Assembly (NCBI GenBank): GCA_035602605.1
Contig: DATNLZ010000105.1
Coordinates: 62,001-126,000 of the forward strand
Reading direction: 5' to 3'
DNA: 64,000 nucleotides
From: DASQHY01 sp035602605
GTDB lineage: Bacteria; Acidobacteriota; Terriglobia; Acidiferrales; UBA7541
This document shows, piece after piece, positions 53,446 to 62,501 of the stretch. The notes beneath the pieces were generated by a model. It had not been told where the DNA came from and did not search any database. It saw only the letters and a program-made list of their open reading frames with translations. The position numbers and the translations under genes are program-made. Numbering within the stretch: the stretch's first letter is position 1; every line of letters starts with the position of its first letter.

Positions 53446-54222
53446 ATGATAAAGAACTGTAGGAACGCTGACGACGTTGCAAAACAGCAGCACACGTTAA
53501 TCGAATGCCGGGCGGTCTCGTTTCGGTTGCCGAATGGCCGTGGGCTCGTACGCAACGTCAATTTGCAAATCGCCCGCGGCGAGACACTGGTGTTGCTGGG
53601 TCGCAGCGGTTCAGGAAAAACAACGACGCTGAAGCTGATCAATCGCCTGCTCGATCCGTCGTGCGGGGAAGTTTTTGTCGAAAATCGCCGGACCACGGAT
53701 TGGGATCCCATTCGTTTGCGCCGGGGAATTGGCTACGTGATCCAGGAGGCTGGACTGTTTCCCCATCTTACCGTTGAGCGCAACGTTGGCTTGGTGCCTG
53801 CGCTCGAAGGCTGGCCGGCGGACAAAATAGGTTCGCGTGTGGGCGAGATGCTGCGATTGGTGGGTCTCGAGCCGGGCGAATTCGCGCAGCGCAAACCGCG
53901 CGAGCTCTCCGGCGGACAACGCCAGCGCGTCGGAGTGGCCCGGGCGCTCGCGGCCGATCCCCCAATCCTATTGATGGACGAGCCTTTCGGCGCGCTCGAT
54001 CCGGTGACCCGCGCCGATTTGCAGCGCGAATTCCGAGCGCTGGCCGCCCGGCTCCGGAAAACGATCGTGTTCGTGACCCACGATGTGCGCGAAGCGCTGC
54101 TGCTTGGTTCGCGAATCGCTCTTCTTGCCGAGGGTAAACTAGTTGCCGTTCGTGAGCCCCAGGAGTTTCTTGCTTCTGAGGAGCCGGAAATACGCGCTTT
54201 TGTTTCGTCGCTGGACTCTTAA
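53446..54222 (+). CDS. ABC importer ATPase, glycine betaine/choline (OpuC/YehX) type
   Basis: A 258-residue ATPase: Walker A LGRSGSGKTTTL, Q-loop YVIQEAGLFPHLTVERN, signature LSGGQRQRVGVARA, Walker B LLMDEPFGALDP and H-loop VTHDVREAL. The EAGLFPHLTV region is typical of the OpuCA/ProV-like family for quaternary amines; there is no C-terminal CBS pair, unlike OpuCA, which points to the YehX/EgtV-like type. The ATG at 53446 lacks a good Shine-Dalgarno but no other start is in frame nearby. Permease and binding protein genes follow on the same strand; egtB lies on the other side, divergently transcribed. Confidence 0.92.
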   Translation: MIKNCRNADDVAKQQHTLIECRAVSFRLPNGRGLVRNVNLQIARGETLVLLGRSGSGKTTTLKLINRLLDPSCGEVFVENRRTTDWDPIRLRRGIGYVIQEAGLFPHLTVERNVGLVPALEGWPADKIGSRVGEMLRLVGLEPGEFAQRKPRELSGGQRQRVGVARALAADPPILLMDEPFGALDPVTRADLQREFRALAARLRKTIVFVTHDVREALLLGSRIALLAEGKLVAVREPQEFLASEEPEIRAFVSSLDS

Positions 54223-54295
54223 GAGAGAAGATTTGTACCCGTGGACGCCAACTATTCAGAACAAAGCTTTAAAAGGTTCTGCCAAGTGAGGTGAG

Positions 54296-54931
54296 ATGAG
54301 CGTCTTTGATTTCATGATTCGCAATCGCGTGGAAGTTTTTCAGGTGACCCTGGAGCATCTCGCACTCGTTGCGATAGCGATGTTTATCGCCACACTGGTC
54401 GGTTTTCCCCTCGGCATTGCGCTTACGCGCCACAGAAGGTTGCGTGCGCCGATCCTCGGCGTTGCCAACGTGATTCAGACGGTGCCAAGTCTCGCGCTAT
54501 TCGGCTTTCTGATACCGGTGCCACTGATCGGGGGAATCGGACCGCGCACGGCCGTCGTTGCCTTGGTTTTGTATGCGCTGCTGCCGATTCTTCGCAATAC
54601 GTTTACGGGTATTTCCAGCGTCGATCCTGCCGTGTTGGAAGCGGCGCGTGGGATGGGTATGACCGAAGATCAAATTTTGTGGCAGGTGGAGATACCGCTG
54701 GCACTCACCGTTATTCTAGCGGGCATTCGTGTGGCTGCGGTCATATGCATCGGCTTGGCCACAATCGCTGCGGCCATTGGCGCCGGAGGGCTGGGAACGT
54801 TTATTTATCGTGGCGTATCTATGGTCAACGACCAAGTGATTCTCGCGGGTGCCATCCCCGCGGCGGTTCTTGCGATTCTCGCCGATGTACTTTTTGGCTG
54901 GGCCGAACGGCGAATGGCGGCAATTACGTAA
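54296..54931 (+). CDS. ABC importer permease, OpuCB/YehW type
   Basis: A 211-residue inner-membrane permease with about six helices (LALVAIAMFIATLVGFPLGIAL, QTVPSLALFGFLIPV, AVVALVLYALLPILRNTF, AVICIGLATIAAAIGAGGLG, and a last helix near AAVLAILADVLFGWAERR). The EAA loop reads EAARGMGMTEDQILWQVEIPLAL, and the family string QTVPSLALFG is present. It should pair with the ATPase 73 bp upstream and the binding protein downstream; the permease is not fused to the binding domain as it is in EgtU. Confidence 0.92.
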   Translation: MSVFDFMIRNRVEVFQVTLEHLALVAIAMFIATLVGFPLGIALTRHRRLRAPILGVANVIQTVPSLALFGFLIPVPLIGGIGPRTAVVALVLYALLPILRNTFTGISSVDPAVLEAARGMGMTEDQILWQVEIPLALTVILAGIRVAAVICIGLATIAAAIGAGGLGTFIYRGVSMVNDQVILAGAIPAAVLAILADVLFGWAERRMAAIT

Positions 54932-55076
54932 TGCGCCCTACAACCTTGAACGCATTGCGCATGAAGCAACCGTGGCACGTTGATGGCAAGACGCTTGCGG
55001 CACACTTTGTGGTTGCCCCTGACCAACACCTGCGGCAGCTTGACCCCATGCCAGCTTTGGCCCGGCGACAAATTGT

Positions 55077-56009
55077 ATGACTCCGCCACTAAATGATCCG
55101 GAGCACTTGATGCGCTTGCCTGTTTCGGTGTTGCGTGTCGGGATGCTGTGTATCGGGGTGATGTTCGCATACCTTGCAGGTTGTCACGGCCCCGCAAAAA
55201 CGCGCATCGTCATTGGCTCAAAAAATTTCACCGAACAAATCGTGCTTGCCGAGTTGCTGGCGCAGCATATCGAACACCGTACCGGCATGCACGTGGAGCG
55301 AAAAGTAAATCTTGGCGGAACTCTGGTCTGTCACAAAGCCCTGCTTGCCGGCGATTTGGATTTATATGTCGAATATACAGGAACTGCGCTGACCGCGGTT
55401 CTAGGGGAGCCCCCGGCGAATCATTCCGCCGAGGTTTACCAGAGAGTGAAGGCAGCGTACGCGAAGCGTTTCAACCTTGACGTAACCGAACCGCTTGGCT
55501 TCAATAATACGTTCGCTATGGTCGTTCGCGGCGAGGATGCGCGCAATCATCATCTTCACGTTATCTCTGATGTTGCGGGGCTTGCAAAACAGTGGCGCGT
55601 CGCAGTGGGTTACGAATTCCTGGAGCGTCCGGACGGGTTTCGCGGATGGGCAAACACCTATCAGTTACAGTTTGCCGAGAAACCTCGGGTGATGGATCTG
55701 GGGTTACTCTATCGCGCGCTCAAAGAAAGGCAGGTGGATATCGTCGCGGGAAATTCGACCGACGGATTGATCGATGCGCTCGGACTTGTGATTCTCGAAG
55801 ACGATCGACATTATTTCCCTCCCTACGACGCTGTTCCCATCGTTCGGCAGGAAACGCTTGGACGCGTTCCGCAACTTCGCGCTGCGCTCTCCGAACTGGG
55901 CGACCACATCTCCGCTGCAGACATACGCAAGATAAACTTCGCGGTGGACGGTGAGCATCGCGATGCCGGCGAGGTAGTTCGCGAATTCCGCCGTGCGAAA
56001 GGCCTGTAA
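55077..56009 (+). CDS. Glycine-betaine-type substrate-binding lipoprotein
   Basis: A 310-residue periplasmic binding protein (OpuAC/ProX-like cluster F). The N-terminus holds a lipobox (MFAYLAGC, Cys near residue 37), so it is a lipoprotein; an ATG at 55110 (MRLPVSVLRVGM) may be the real start. The mature chain shows IVIGSKNFTEQIVLAELLAQ, LGGTLVCHKALLAGDLDLYVEYTGTALTAV, VDIVAGNSTDGLIDALGLVILEDDRHYFPPYDAVPIV. These are the OpuCC/YehZ/EgtU-type segments that line a quaternary-ammonium pocket. The substrate may be a betaine or ergothioneine; see findings. Confidence 0.92.
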   Translation: MTPPLNDPEHLMRLPVSVLRVGMLCIGVMFAYLAGCHGPAKTRIVIGSKNFTEQIVLAELLAQHIEHRTGMHVERKVNLGGTLVCHKALLAGDLDLYVEYTGTALTAVLGEPPANHSAEVYQRVKAAYAKRFNLDVTEPLGFNNTFAMVVRGEDARNHHLHVISDVAGLAKQWRVAVGYEFLERPDGFRGWANTYQLQFAEKPRVMDLGLLYRALKERQVDIVAGNSTDGLIDALGLVILEDDRHYFPPYDAVPIVRQETLGRVPQLRAALSELGDHISAADIRKINFAVDGEHRDAGEVVREFRRAKGL

Positions 56010-56096
56010 CTGCACCGTGACATGACCGCGCCGAAGCGGGCCACGAAGTTGATTGTAGTCAAGCGCGTCTGCTACAGTTCTGCGACAGGAGGACCA

Positions 56097-56270
56097 ATGG
56101 CCGTACGCCAGGAATTGCTCGACATTCTCGTTTGTCCCCTTTGTAAAACCCCGGTGCGCCTGGTTTCTAACGACGCTGGACTGAAGTGCGCGACCTGCCA
56201 TCGTGTGTATCCCATCAGAGATGACATTCCTGTGATGCTTCCCGACGAAGCTGCTGTTTCGCCAGAATGA
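56097..56270 (+). CDS. Trm112/YcaR-family small zinc-ribbon protein
   Basis: A 57-residue protein. It starts MAVRQELLDILVCPLCKTPV, followed by LKCATCHRVYPIRDDIPVMLPDEA, the Trm112p-like pattern with four zinc-type cysteines in two CxxC pairs. AGGAGG lies directly upstream of the ATG at 56097, so upstream in-frame codons (to 56022) are excluded. In enterobacteria the homologue YcaR sits between lpxK and kdsB; here the downstream gene is a heptose kinase, also an LPS-core function. Confidence 0.88.
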   Translation: MAVRQELLDILVCPLCKTPVRLVSNDAGLKCATCHRVYPIRDDIPVMLPDEAAVSPE

Positions 56271-56316
56271 CGCGGAATGACTGCGAATTTCACAACATGA
56301 TTCGCGAGCGCTACCG

Positions 56317-57372
56317 ATGAGCGCATCTGCTTCGCAACTCTCGCGAATCGTGCGGCGCATGCGCGGACAGAAGGTCGGTGTGGTCGGCGATTTGATGCTT
56401 GATCGCTATTTGTGGGGTACCGCCACGCGACTTTCCCCAGAGGCCGCTGTGCCGGTGGTGGATTTCGCCGAGGAAAGCGAATGCCTTGGGGGCGCCGGCA
56501 ATGTGGCTGCGAACCTCGCCGAGCTTGGCGCGCAGGTGTCGTGCTTTGGGGTGATCGGCGACGACCAGGCGGGTGGTGCGGTGATCCAGTGTTTTCGTGG
56601 GATGGGTCTCGACGAGAAACACGCGCTTGTTGACCGCTCGCGGGTGACTACGGTGAAAACGCGGATCATCGCGCGCCATCAACAAGTGGTGCGGGTGGAC
56701 CGCGAGCGCCGCGCGCCACTCCAAAAGAAAATCGAAGAGACGCTGGTCCGGCAAGTCCTAAAGGCGCTCGATACCCTTGAGGCACTCGTGGTATCGGATT
56801 ACGACAAAGGTGTCGTCACCGACTCGCTCGCGGAGAGGGTCCTGACCGCGTGCCACCAGCGTGGTGTTCCGGCGCTAGTCAAGCCAAAAACGTCGCGGCT
56901 TTTTTCGTATCGAGGCGCTGCGGTAATCGTATGCAACGCCAAAGAAGCGGGATTTTTTGTCACGCGCACGCTCAGCGACGAAGGGTCGATCGAAGAAGCC
57001 GGCCGCGCGATGCTCGCGCACTTTGGCTGCGCGGCAGTGGTCATCACACTCGGAGAAAAAGGATTGAGCGTTATCGAAGAGTCATCGCCCGGCCAATTCC
57101 ACGTGCCGGCGACAAGCTTTGAAATTACCTACGCGCGTCTCGGCCTGCCGGGGGTCGATCGGGGCGCGACCGGCCGCCAAGTATTTGACGTAACCGGGGC
57201 CGGCGACACGGTGCTTTCGACGCTTGCCCTGGCCGCCGCCGCCGGAGCCCCGCTCGCACATGCCGCGCTGCTCGCCAACGTGGCTGCCGGAGTCGTCGTG
57301 GGCAAACTTGGAACCGCTACCGTCTCTCCCAAGGAGCTACTCGCCGCCATACGCGACCTTGCCGCACCGTAA
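56317..57372 (+). CDS. rfaE1: D-glycero-beta-D-manno-heptose-7-phosphate kinase (RfaE1/HldE kinase domain)
   Basis: A 351-residue PfkB-family sugar kinase for the ADP-heptose pathway of LPS core. RfaE markers: VGVVGDLMLDRYLWGTATRLSPEAAVPVVD near the N-terminus, ECLGGAGNVAANLAELGA, VVSDYDKGVVT, and the catalytic Asp in FDVTGAGDTVLSTLALA. The HldE adenylyltransferase domain is absent, so the activity must be encoded elsewhere or act as in bipartite HldE. The loop YARLGLPGVDRGATGRQ before the catalytic motif is longer than usual. It is 46 bp after the Trm112-like gene. Confidence 0.9.
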   Translation: MSASASQLSRIVRRMRGQKVGVVGDLMLDRYLWGTATRLSPEAAVPVVDFAEESECLGGAGNVAANLAELGAQVSCFGVIGDDQAGGAVIQCFRGMGLDEKHALVDRSRVTTVKTRIIARHQQVVRVDRERRAPLQKKIEETLVRQVLKALDTLEALVVSDYDKGVVTDSLAERVLTACHQRGVPALVKPKTSRLFSYRGAAVIVCNAKEAGFFVTRTLSDEGSIEEAGRAMLAHFGCAAVVITLGEKGLSVIEESSPGQFHVPATSFEITYARLGLPGVDRGATGRQVFDVTGAGDTVLSTLALAAAAGAPLAHAALLANVAAGVVVGKLGTATVSPKELLAAIRDLAAP

Positions 57373-57603
57373 ACTCACCCTTTGCCTACAGCAAATCCGA
57401 CAGATCCGTTAGGTCTTGCGGGTATTGTCCGCGTTTCGCTTTCGTGACCATGATACAGGTTGGCACTGCGTTGCCTTTACATGGATGACGCAAAATTCCT
57501 CCGCTGCGCGAGACCACCGGTGTCACGCGCAGGGAAGGAAAGAACGTACCCCCAGCAAGAACTGAGAATTGATGAGAGGTTTTGCCAAGCGAAGGCGGTT
57601 GGA

Positions 57604-58347
57604 ATGAACAAACTAAGCAAACGACCTGCACTTTTGGCGCTGACCCTGTGCTGTGCGTCGAGCGCGGTATATGCGGCCAAGCATGTTTCGCATCCGAACA
57701 AGGAGCAGAAACGCTTGGAGAGCTGTGGCATGGTCATGAAAGAGGTCGTGAGCCTCCCTGACAACATTCCGCATCAGCTTTTGGAGAAGGCTGAGTGTGT
57801 GATCGTGTTTCCTTCGGTGTTGAAGGTGGCGCTGGGAATGGGCAAGGATTACGGTCGTGGGGCCATGGTGTGCCGGAGCGGCAGAAACTTCACGGGGCCA
57901 TGGAGTGCGCCTGCAATGTACGCTCTTGAAGGCACGAGCATCGGAATGCAAATGGGCGGCGAAGCAACCGACTTGATTCTTCTGGTGATGAATCCGCGGG
58001 GGGCCGAGTCCATCCTCAGCAGCAAGATCAAGCTCGGAGGAGAGGCATCGGCTGCCGCGGGTCCAAAAGGGCGCCATGCATCAGCGGACACCGATGCGTG
58101 GATGCGCGCGGAAATCCTGAGCTATTCGCGTTCGCGGGGATTATTTGCGGGGATTTCGCTCGAAGGCTCAACATTGCGTCCGGACAATAAAGCTAACGAG
58201 CGGCTTTACGGTCGTAACCTTACGGCGAGACAAATTTTGCGCGGGAATCGAGTCGCCGTGCCCCCAGCCGGACGACGCCTGGTTCGCGTGTTGCAAAGGG
58301 CCGCGCCACGTAACCAATCCAAGCAGGTAGCGCAAAGGCGGGAGTAG
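57604..58347 (+). CDS. SYLF/Ysc84 lipid-binding domain protein
   Basis: A 247-residue exported protein. A signal peptide (LLALTLCCASSAVYA) precedes a SYLF domain with ECVIVFPSVLKVALGMGKDYGRGAMVCR, LEGTSIGMQMGGEATDLILLVMN, LSSKIKLGGEASAAAGP and the C-terminal SYSRSRGLFAGISLEGSTLRPDNKANERLYG. The SYLF fold binds phosphoinositide-like lipids in eukaryotes; in bacteria it is periplasmic and of unknown role. The C-terminal ~25 residues (RNQSKQVAQRRE) are a basic tail. The ATG at 57604 is chosen because the signal peptide starts there. Confidence 0.9.
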   Translation: MNKLSKRPALLALTLCCASSAVYAAKHVSHPNKEQKRLESCGMVMKEVVSLPDNIPHQLLEKAECVIVFPSVLKVALGMGKDYGRGAMVCRSGRNFTGPWSAPAMYALEGTSIGMQMGGEATDLILLVMNPRGAESILSSKIKLGGEASAAAGPKGRHASADTDAWMRAEILSYSRSRGLFAGISLEGSTLRPDNKANERLYGRNLTARQILRGNRVAVPPAGRRLVRVLQRAAPRNQSKQVAQRRE

Positions 58348-58380
58348 TAGCGGGCCGCAAAGAGCAAACAAGAACCAGGC

Positions 58381-58830
58381 TTACGGCGGGAAGCTAAGGG
58401 ATTTATCCTTGCTCTCAACCCAGATGCGGACTTCTTTCATGCGGCGGTTTTTTTGCACATCGCCGTCTTCGGGAAACGGAGCGAACGGGCTGAGCTCAGC
58501 AACTACGATGACCCCGCTGCCGCCTTTCTCCGGTGCTACTACGGACTCGATTCGATAGCTCTTCACCGGCCCGTAGTAGCCGGTGGGGCCCCAATCATCA
58601 AGAAAGTCCTTCATCGTGTAGCTAGGGAGCGGCTTCCAAAGCTGGTAGGCGCGCGCTGTATCACCGGCCACGAGGGCATCGAAGAAGCCTTGCGCAGCGC
58701 GCTTTTCGGGATAGAGACGAAACGTGTACCACAAGCCGAAAGTGAGAAGCAGGCCGAGGGCGACGAAGCTGAGAATATAGCGGCGCAACCTGGACTTCGG
58801 CTCTTCCGATCCCGAATTAAGAATCCCCAC
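58381..58830 (-). CDS. Membrane-anchored hypothetical protein
   Basis: A 149-residue protein with one N-terminal transmembrane helix (ILSFVALGLLLTFGLWYTF) and a soluble extracytoplasmic part reading AAQGFFDALVAGDTARAYQLWKPLPSYTMKDFLDDWG, then GVIVVAELSPFAPFP, a layout like NTF2/DUF4864-type small domains. The start is a GTG at 58830. It ends 33 bp from the convergent SYLF gene. No confident family. Confidence 0.7.
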   Translation of the reverse strand: MGILNSGSEEPKSRLRRYILSFVALGLLLTFGLWYTFRLYPEKRAAQGFFDALVAGDTARAYQLWKPLPSYTMKDFLDDWGPTGYYGPVKSYRIESVVAPEKGGSGVIVVAELSPFAPFPEDGDVQKNRRMKEVRIWVESKDKSLSFPP

Positions 58831-59036
58831 GCGATCCCCCGGTCAGCGGTGATACAGGCATCAGAGTATATCGCCACAAAGCTAGTATTTCTGAAGAGAA
58901 CATTTTCGGCGCGTAAGGAATCCCTGACCAACCCTGCAAGGCATGGCCAATTGGCGGGGGAAGATTGATCTTCGACTGGGGAGCGGGCACAGGCGCTGTG
59001 CGCACGGAACTCTATCCCGAAGCCACAGAATACGTT

Positions 59037-60185
59037 CTATGCTTCCAGGGCCCCGGCGGCGCCTGGCGGGAGTTCGATGGCGTATTTGGTTCGGGCCTTT
59101 TCGCGATGCTGTTCGAGAGCGAGATCGATGAGGCGGTCAATTAATTTGGCGAAAGGAATGCCGCTGGCCTCCCAGAGTTTTGGATACATACTGATGGATG
59201 TGAAACCAGGAATGGTGTTGACCTCATTCAGATACATTTTACCGGTGCGGTTTTCGAAGAAAAAATCCACTCGCGCCATGCCCGCAAGTTCAAGGGCACG
59301 GAATCCGCGCACGGCAAATTCCTGGAAACGTTTTGCCTGCATGGGGGAGAGTTTCGCGGGAATCAGCAGCCGCGTGCCTTGTTCGAGATACTTCGCGGCG
59401 TAATCGTAATACTCGCGGTGCGGCACGATTTCGCCGGGAATGGAGGCCTGCGGCTCATCATTACCGAGCACCGAGACCTCAATTTCGCGTCCTTTAATGG
59501 CCCGCTCAACGATAATTTTTTGGGCGAATTCAGCTGCGAGATCAAGCGCCGGGCCAAGCTCCTTGCGCGAGTGCGCCTTGGTCATGCCTACCGATGAGCC
59601 AAGAGTCGCGGGCTTCACGAACACCGGGTAGTCAAACCTCCCCTCGACAGCGGTCGTAATTTCTTTGGGGCGTTTCTCCCACGCAGCACGCGCTACGGCG
59701 ATCCACTCAACTACGGGGATTCGGGCCTCTTTGCACAGGCGTTTTTGCACATCCTTATCCATGCCAATCGCCGAGCCGAGGACCCCTGCGCCAACGTAAG
59801 GCAGGCCGGCCAGCTCAAGCAAACCCTGCACGGTGCCATCTTCGCCAAACGTGCCATGCAAAACGGGGAACACCACGTCCACCATCAGAGAACCGGAGTG
59901 CGTGCCATCCATCGGTATCAGCGATGCGGCATTAGGATCGGCCGGGAGCATCACCCGCTGCCCGCTCTTCAATACTTCCGAGAGTATTCTCTGCGCGCCG
60001 GCGCCGACAAACCAGTGACCATCTTTGTTTATGCCGATGGGCACGGGTTCGTATTTTTCGGGATCGAGGCCGCGAATGACGGATGCGGCGGATGCCAGAG
60101 AAACCTCATGCTCACCGGAGCGCCCGCCGAAGAGCACGCCAATGCGCAGTCGTTTTTTATTACTTCGTTTATGATCATTCGTCAT
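59037..60185 (-). CDS. ddl: D-alanine--D-alanine ligase
   Basis: Ddl joins two D-Ala for peptidoglycan synthesis. The 382-residue ATP-grasp enzyme has the start LRIGVLFGGRSGEHEVSLASA, the family motif HGTFGEDGTVQGLLELAGLPYVGAG, the ATP lysine region PVFVKPATLGSSVGMTKAHS and the metal-binding end RVDFFFENRTGKMYLNEVNTIPGFT. It follows arginase and asnS on the same strand with a 48-bp gap, in an operon-like run. The C-terminal tail (EKARTKYAIELPPGAAGALEA) is slightly longer than in E. coli. Confidence 0.96.
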   Translation of the reverse strand: MTNDHKRSNKKRLRIGVLFGGRSGEHEVSLASAASVIRGLDPEKYEPVPIGINKDGHWFVGAGAQRILSEVLKSGQRVMLPADPNAASLIPMDGTHSGSLMVDVVFPVLHGTFGEDGTVQGLLELAGLPYVGAGVLGSAIGMDKDVQKRLCKEARIPVVEWIAVARAAWEKRPKEITTAVEGRFDYPVFVKPATLGSSVGMTKAHSRKELGPALDLAAEFAQKIIVERAIKGREIEVSVLGNDEPQASIPGEIVPHREYYDYAAKYLEQGTRLLIPAKLSPMQAKRFQEFAVRGFRALELAGMARVDFFFENRTGKMYLNEVNTIPGFTSISMYPKLWEASGIPFAKLIDRLIDLALEQHREKARTKYAIELPPGAAGALEA

Positions 60186-60233
60186 TTCGCTTGCTCATGA
60201 AACGTGGTGTGGCCCTCACGGCTCGCGGGCGCG

Positions 60234-61145
60234 TCACAAAATTTTCTTGCCCATTCCGGAGAGAACCAGCTCCACACCAAGCAGTGCCGTCGTATTGTGC
60301 TCATCAATCACCGGATTAATTTCCACAACTTCGAGCGAGACCATCGTTTCACTGTCTGCAATCATTTCCATGGCGAGATGCGCTTCGCGGTACGTGACGC
60401 CGCCGCGCACCGGCGTGCCCACGCCCGGAGCATCGCTGGGATCCACAAAGTCCATGTCGAGGCTGACCGCGATGCCCTCAGTGTCATCGGAGGCAAAACG
60501 CAGGGCCTCACTCATGACCTCGCGCATGCCGCGCTCGTCGATGTCGCGCATCGTAAAAACGTGCACGCCAGAATCCTTCATCAGGCGCCGCTCTTTGGGA
60601 TCAAGCTCGCGAACGCCCACCAGCACCACGTTGCGCGGCTCAACCTTGGGCTTGTAGCCGAGCAGCTCGACCAGCTCCGGCGCGCCATAGCCCATCACGG
60701 AAGCCAGCGGCATGCCATGAACATTGCCCGAGGGCGAACTCTCCGGGGTATTCATATCACCATGAGCATCGAGCCACACATAGCCGATTTTTCGCGACAG
60801 CTTGCGAAAATGATTGGAGAGGCCGCTCATGACGCCGATAGCGATGGAATGATCGCCTCCGAGAACCAAAGGAACAAATCCATCTTCGATTGTCTTTTGC
60901 ACGATTTCCGAAAGCGAGCGGCAGATTTCCGCAATTTCGTTCAAATATTTTGCACGCTTCTCGCCGAAATGTTGCTCTTCGGGCTGCTTCACATTGATAT
61001 TGCCGATGTCTTCGACGGTGTGGCCCAACTGCTTGAGCCGCGTTTGCAAACCGGCGACGCGAAGCGCGGAGGGGCCCATATCAACCCCGCGGCGGCTCTG
61101 GCCGAGATCCATGGGAACGCCGATAATGCGGATTTTGTGCGCCAT
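60234..61145 (-). CDS. rocF: Arginase
   Basis: Hydrolyses arginine to ornithine and urea with a binuclear manganese centre. The 303-residue protein shows GGDHSIAIG, DAHGDMNTPESSPSGNVHGMPLA, VGVRELDPKERRLM and SLDMDFVDPSDAPGVGTPVRGGVT with all metal ligands, and the end MVSLEVVEINPVIDEHN. The ATG at 61145 (MAHKIRIIGVPMDLGQSRRGVDMGP) gives the normal length; upstream in-frame codons are not conserved. It lies 54 bp downstream of asnS. Confidence 0.95.
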   Translation of the reverse strand: MAHKIRIIGVPMDLGQSRRGVDMGPSALRVAGLQTRLKQLGHTVEDIGNINVKQPEEQHFGEKRAKYLNEIAEICRSLSEIVQKTIEDGFVPLVLGGDHSIAIGVMSGLSNHFRKLSRKIGYVWLDAHGDMNTPESSPSGNVHGMPLASVMGYGAPELVELLGYKPKVEPRNVVLVGVRELDPKERRLMKDSGVHVFTMRDIDERGMREVMSEALRFASDDTEGIAVSLDMDFVDPSDAPGVGTPVRGGVTYREAHLAMEMIADSETMVSLEVVEINPVIDEHNTTALLGVELVLSGMGKKIL

Positions 61146-61199
61146 AAACGAAGCGAACCTAAAGGCCAGGACCAACGCGAGTGCACGCACCCAGCCACT

Positions 61200-62501
61200 T
61201 TAAGGATATACGCGATAAATCATGCGAGGGAAGGGGATCACTTCGCGAATGTGCTCGGTTCCGCAAATCCATGCGACGGTGCGCTCGAGGCCGAGCCCGA
61301 AGCCTGCGTGCGGCACACTGCCGTAGCGACGAAGGTCGAGATACCACTGAAAGGCTTGCTCGGGCAGGTTGTGGTCATGGAGGCGTTTCAGAAGCAAGTC
61401 ATAATCGGCGATGCGTTCGCCGCCGCCGATGATTTCGCCGTAGCCCTCGGGAGCGAGCATGTCGAAGCCCAGAGCGAGATCGGCCCGCGTGGCATCAGGC
61501 TGCATGTAAAACGCTTTGATGGCCGCGGGATAGCGATGGACCATGACCGGCCGGTCATACTCGCTCGACAAAAGGGTTTCTTCATCGCCGCCGAAATCCT
61601 CGCCCCATTTCGCGGGGTTGCCGCGTTTCTGCAAAATGGCGATCGCTTCGTCGTAGGAGATCCGCGGAAAAGGCGGCTTTACGTTCGCGAGCTTGGCGGC
61701 GTCGCGCTTGATTATTTCGAGATCGCGTGATCGGTCCCGTAGCACGGTCTGGACGACGTGGCTCACGAGTCCTTCCGCGAGCAGCATCATGTCCTCCAGG
61801 TGGGTATAGGCGGCTTCGGGCTCGAGCATCCAGAATTCAGTCAGGTGGCGGCGAGTTTTTGATTTCTCTGCGCGGAACGTGGGACCAAATGTATAGACCT
61901 TACCAAGGGCCATGGCCGTGGCTTCGACGTAGAGCTGGCCCGACTGGGTGAGATAGGCTTTCTCCTCGTCGATATACTGCACCTCGAAGAGCGTAGTGGT
62001 TCCCTCGCAGGCGGCCGGAGTGAAAATCGGCGCCTCGGTGAGGGTATAACCTTGCGAATACATGAAGCCGTGCGCGGCTCGCACGGCTTCTGCGCGGATA
62101 CGCAAGATGGCCGCCTGGCGCGGAGTGCGAATCCATAAGTGGCGGCGATCGAGCAGGAAATCGACGCCATGCTCTTTGAGCTGGATGGGATATGGATCGG
62201 TATCGGCAACACGCTGAACCACTTCGAGGGCGCTTACGCCGATTTCGTAGCCACCGGGGGCGCGCTGCTCCGCGCGAATCTTGCCGGTTACAATGACGCT
62301 CGATTCCTGCGTTAATCCGCGGAGCTTCTGGAACGCTTCCGGATGCTCTTTGAGCGCGACCACACCTTGAATAATTCCGGTGCCATCACGAAAAATCGGA
62401 AACAGCAGCTTGCCGGACTCGCGCAAATTGTAGAGCCACCCGTGGATGGTGACTCCCTGGCCGGCGTGCTCGCCCGCTTTGTCGATGGTGATGGCGTTCA
62501 T
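61200..62501 (-). CDS. asnS: Asparaginyl-tRNA synthetase
   Basis: A 433-residue class IIb synthetase: OB-fold anticodon domain (about 15-95, VTIHGWLYNLRESGKLLFPIFRDG) then the catalytic domain with motif 2 FRAEKSKTRRHLTEFWMLEPE, GEDFGGDEETLLSSEY, EIIGGGERI and motif 3 GFGLGLERTVAWICG. FRAEKSKTRRHLTEFWM distinguishes AsnRS from AspRS. Presence of asnS is variable in bacteria, many of which use the transamidation route. Its ATG overlaps the isomerase stop as ATGA (62498-62501). Confidence 0.95.
   Translation of the reverse strand: MNAITIDKAGEHAGQGVTIHGWLYNLRESGKLLFPIFRDGTGIIQGVVALKEHPEAFQKLRGLTQESSVIVTGKIRAEQRAPGGYEIGVSALEVVQRVADTDPYPIQLKEHGVDFLLDRRHLWIRTPRQAAILRIRAEAVRAAHGFMYSQGYTLTEAPIFTPAACEGTTTLFEVQYIDEEKAYLTQSGQLYVEATAMALGKVYTFGPTFRAEKSKTRRHLTEFWMLEPEAAYTHLEDMMLLAEGLVSHVVQTVLRDRSRDLEIIKRDAAKLANVKPPFPRISYDEAIAILQKRGNPAKWGEDFGGDEETLLSSEYDRPVMVHRYPAAIKAFYMQPDATRADLALGFDMLAPEGYGEIIGGGERIADYDLLLKRLHDHNLPEQAFQWYLDLRRYGSVPHAGFGLGLERTVAWICGTEHIREVIPFPRMIYRVYP

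Noticed and set aside
60204..61730. 508-codon plus-strand open frame opposite arginase and asnS
   Set aside because: It is the His/Ala/Arg-rich shadow of two well-conserved minus-strand genes and has no supporting motif.
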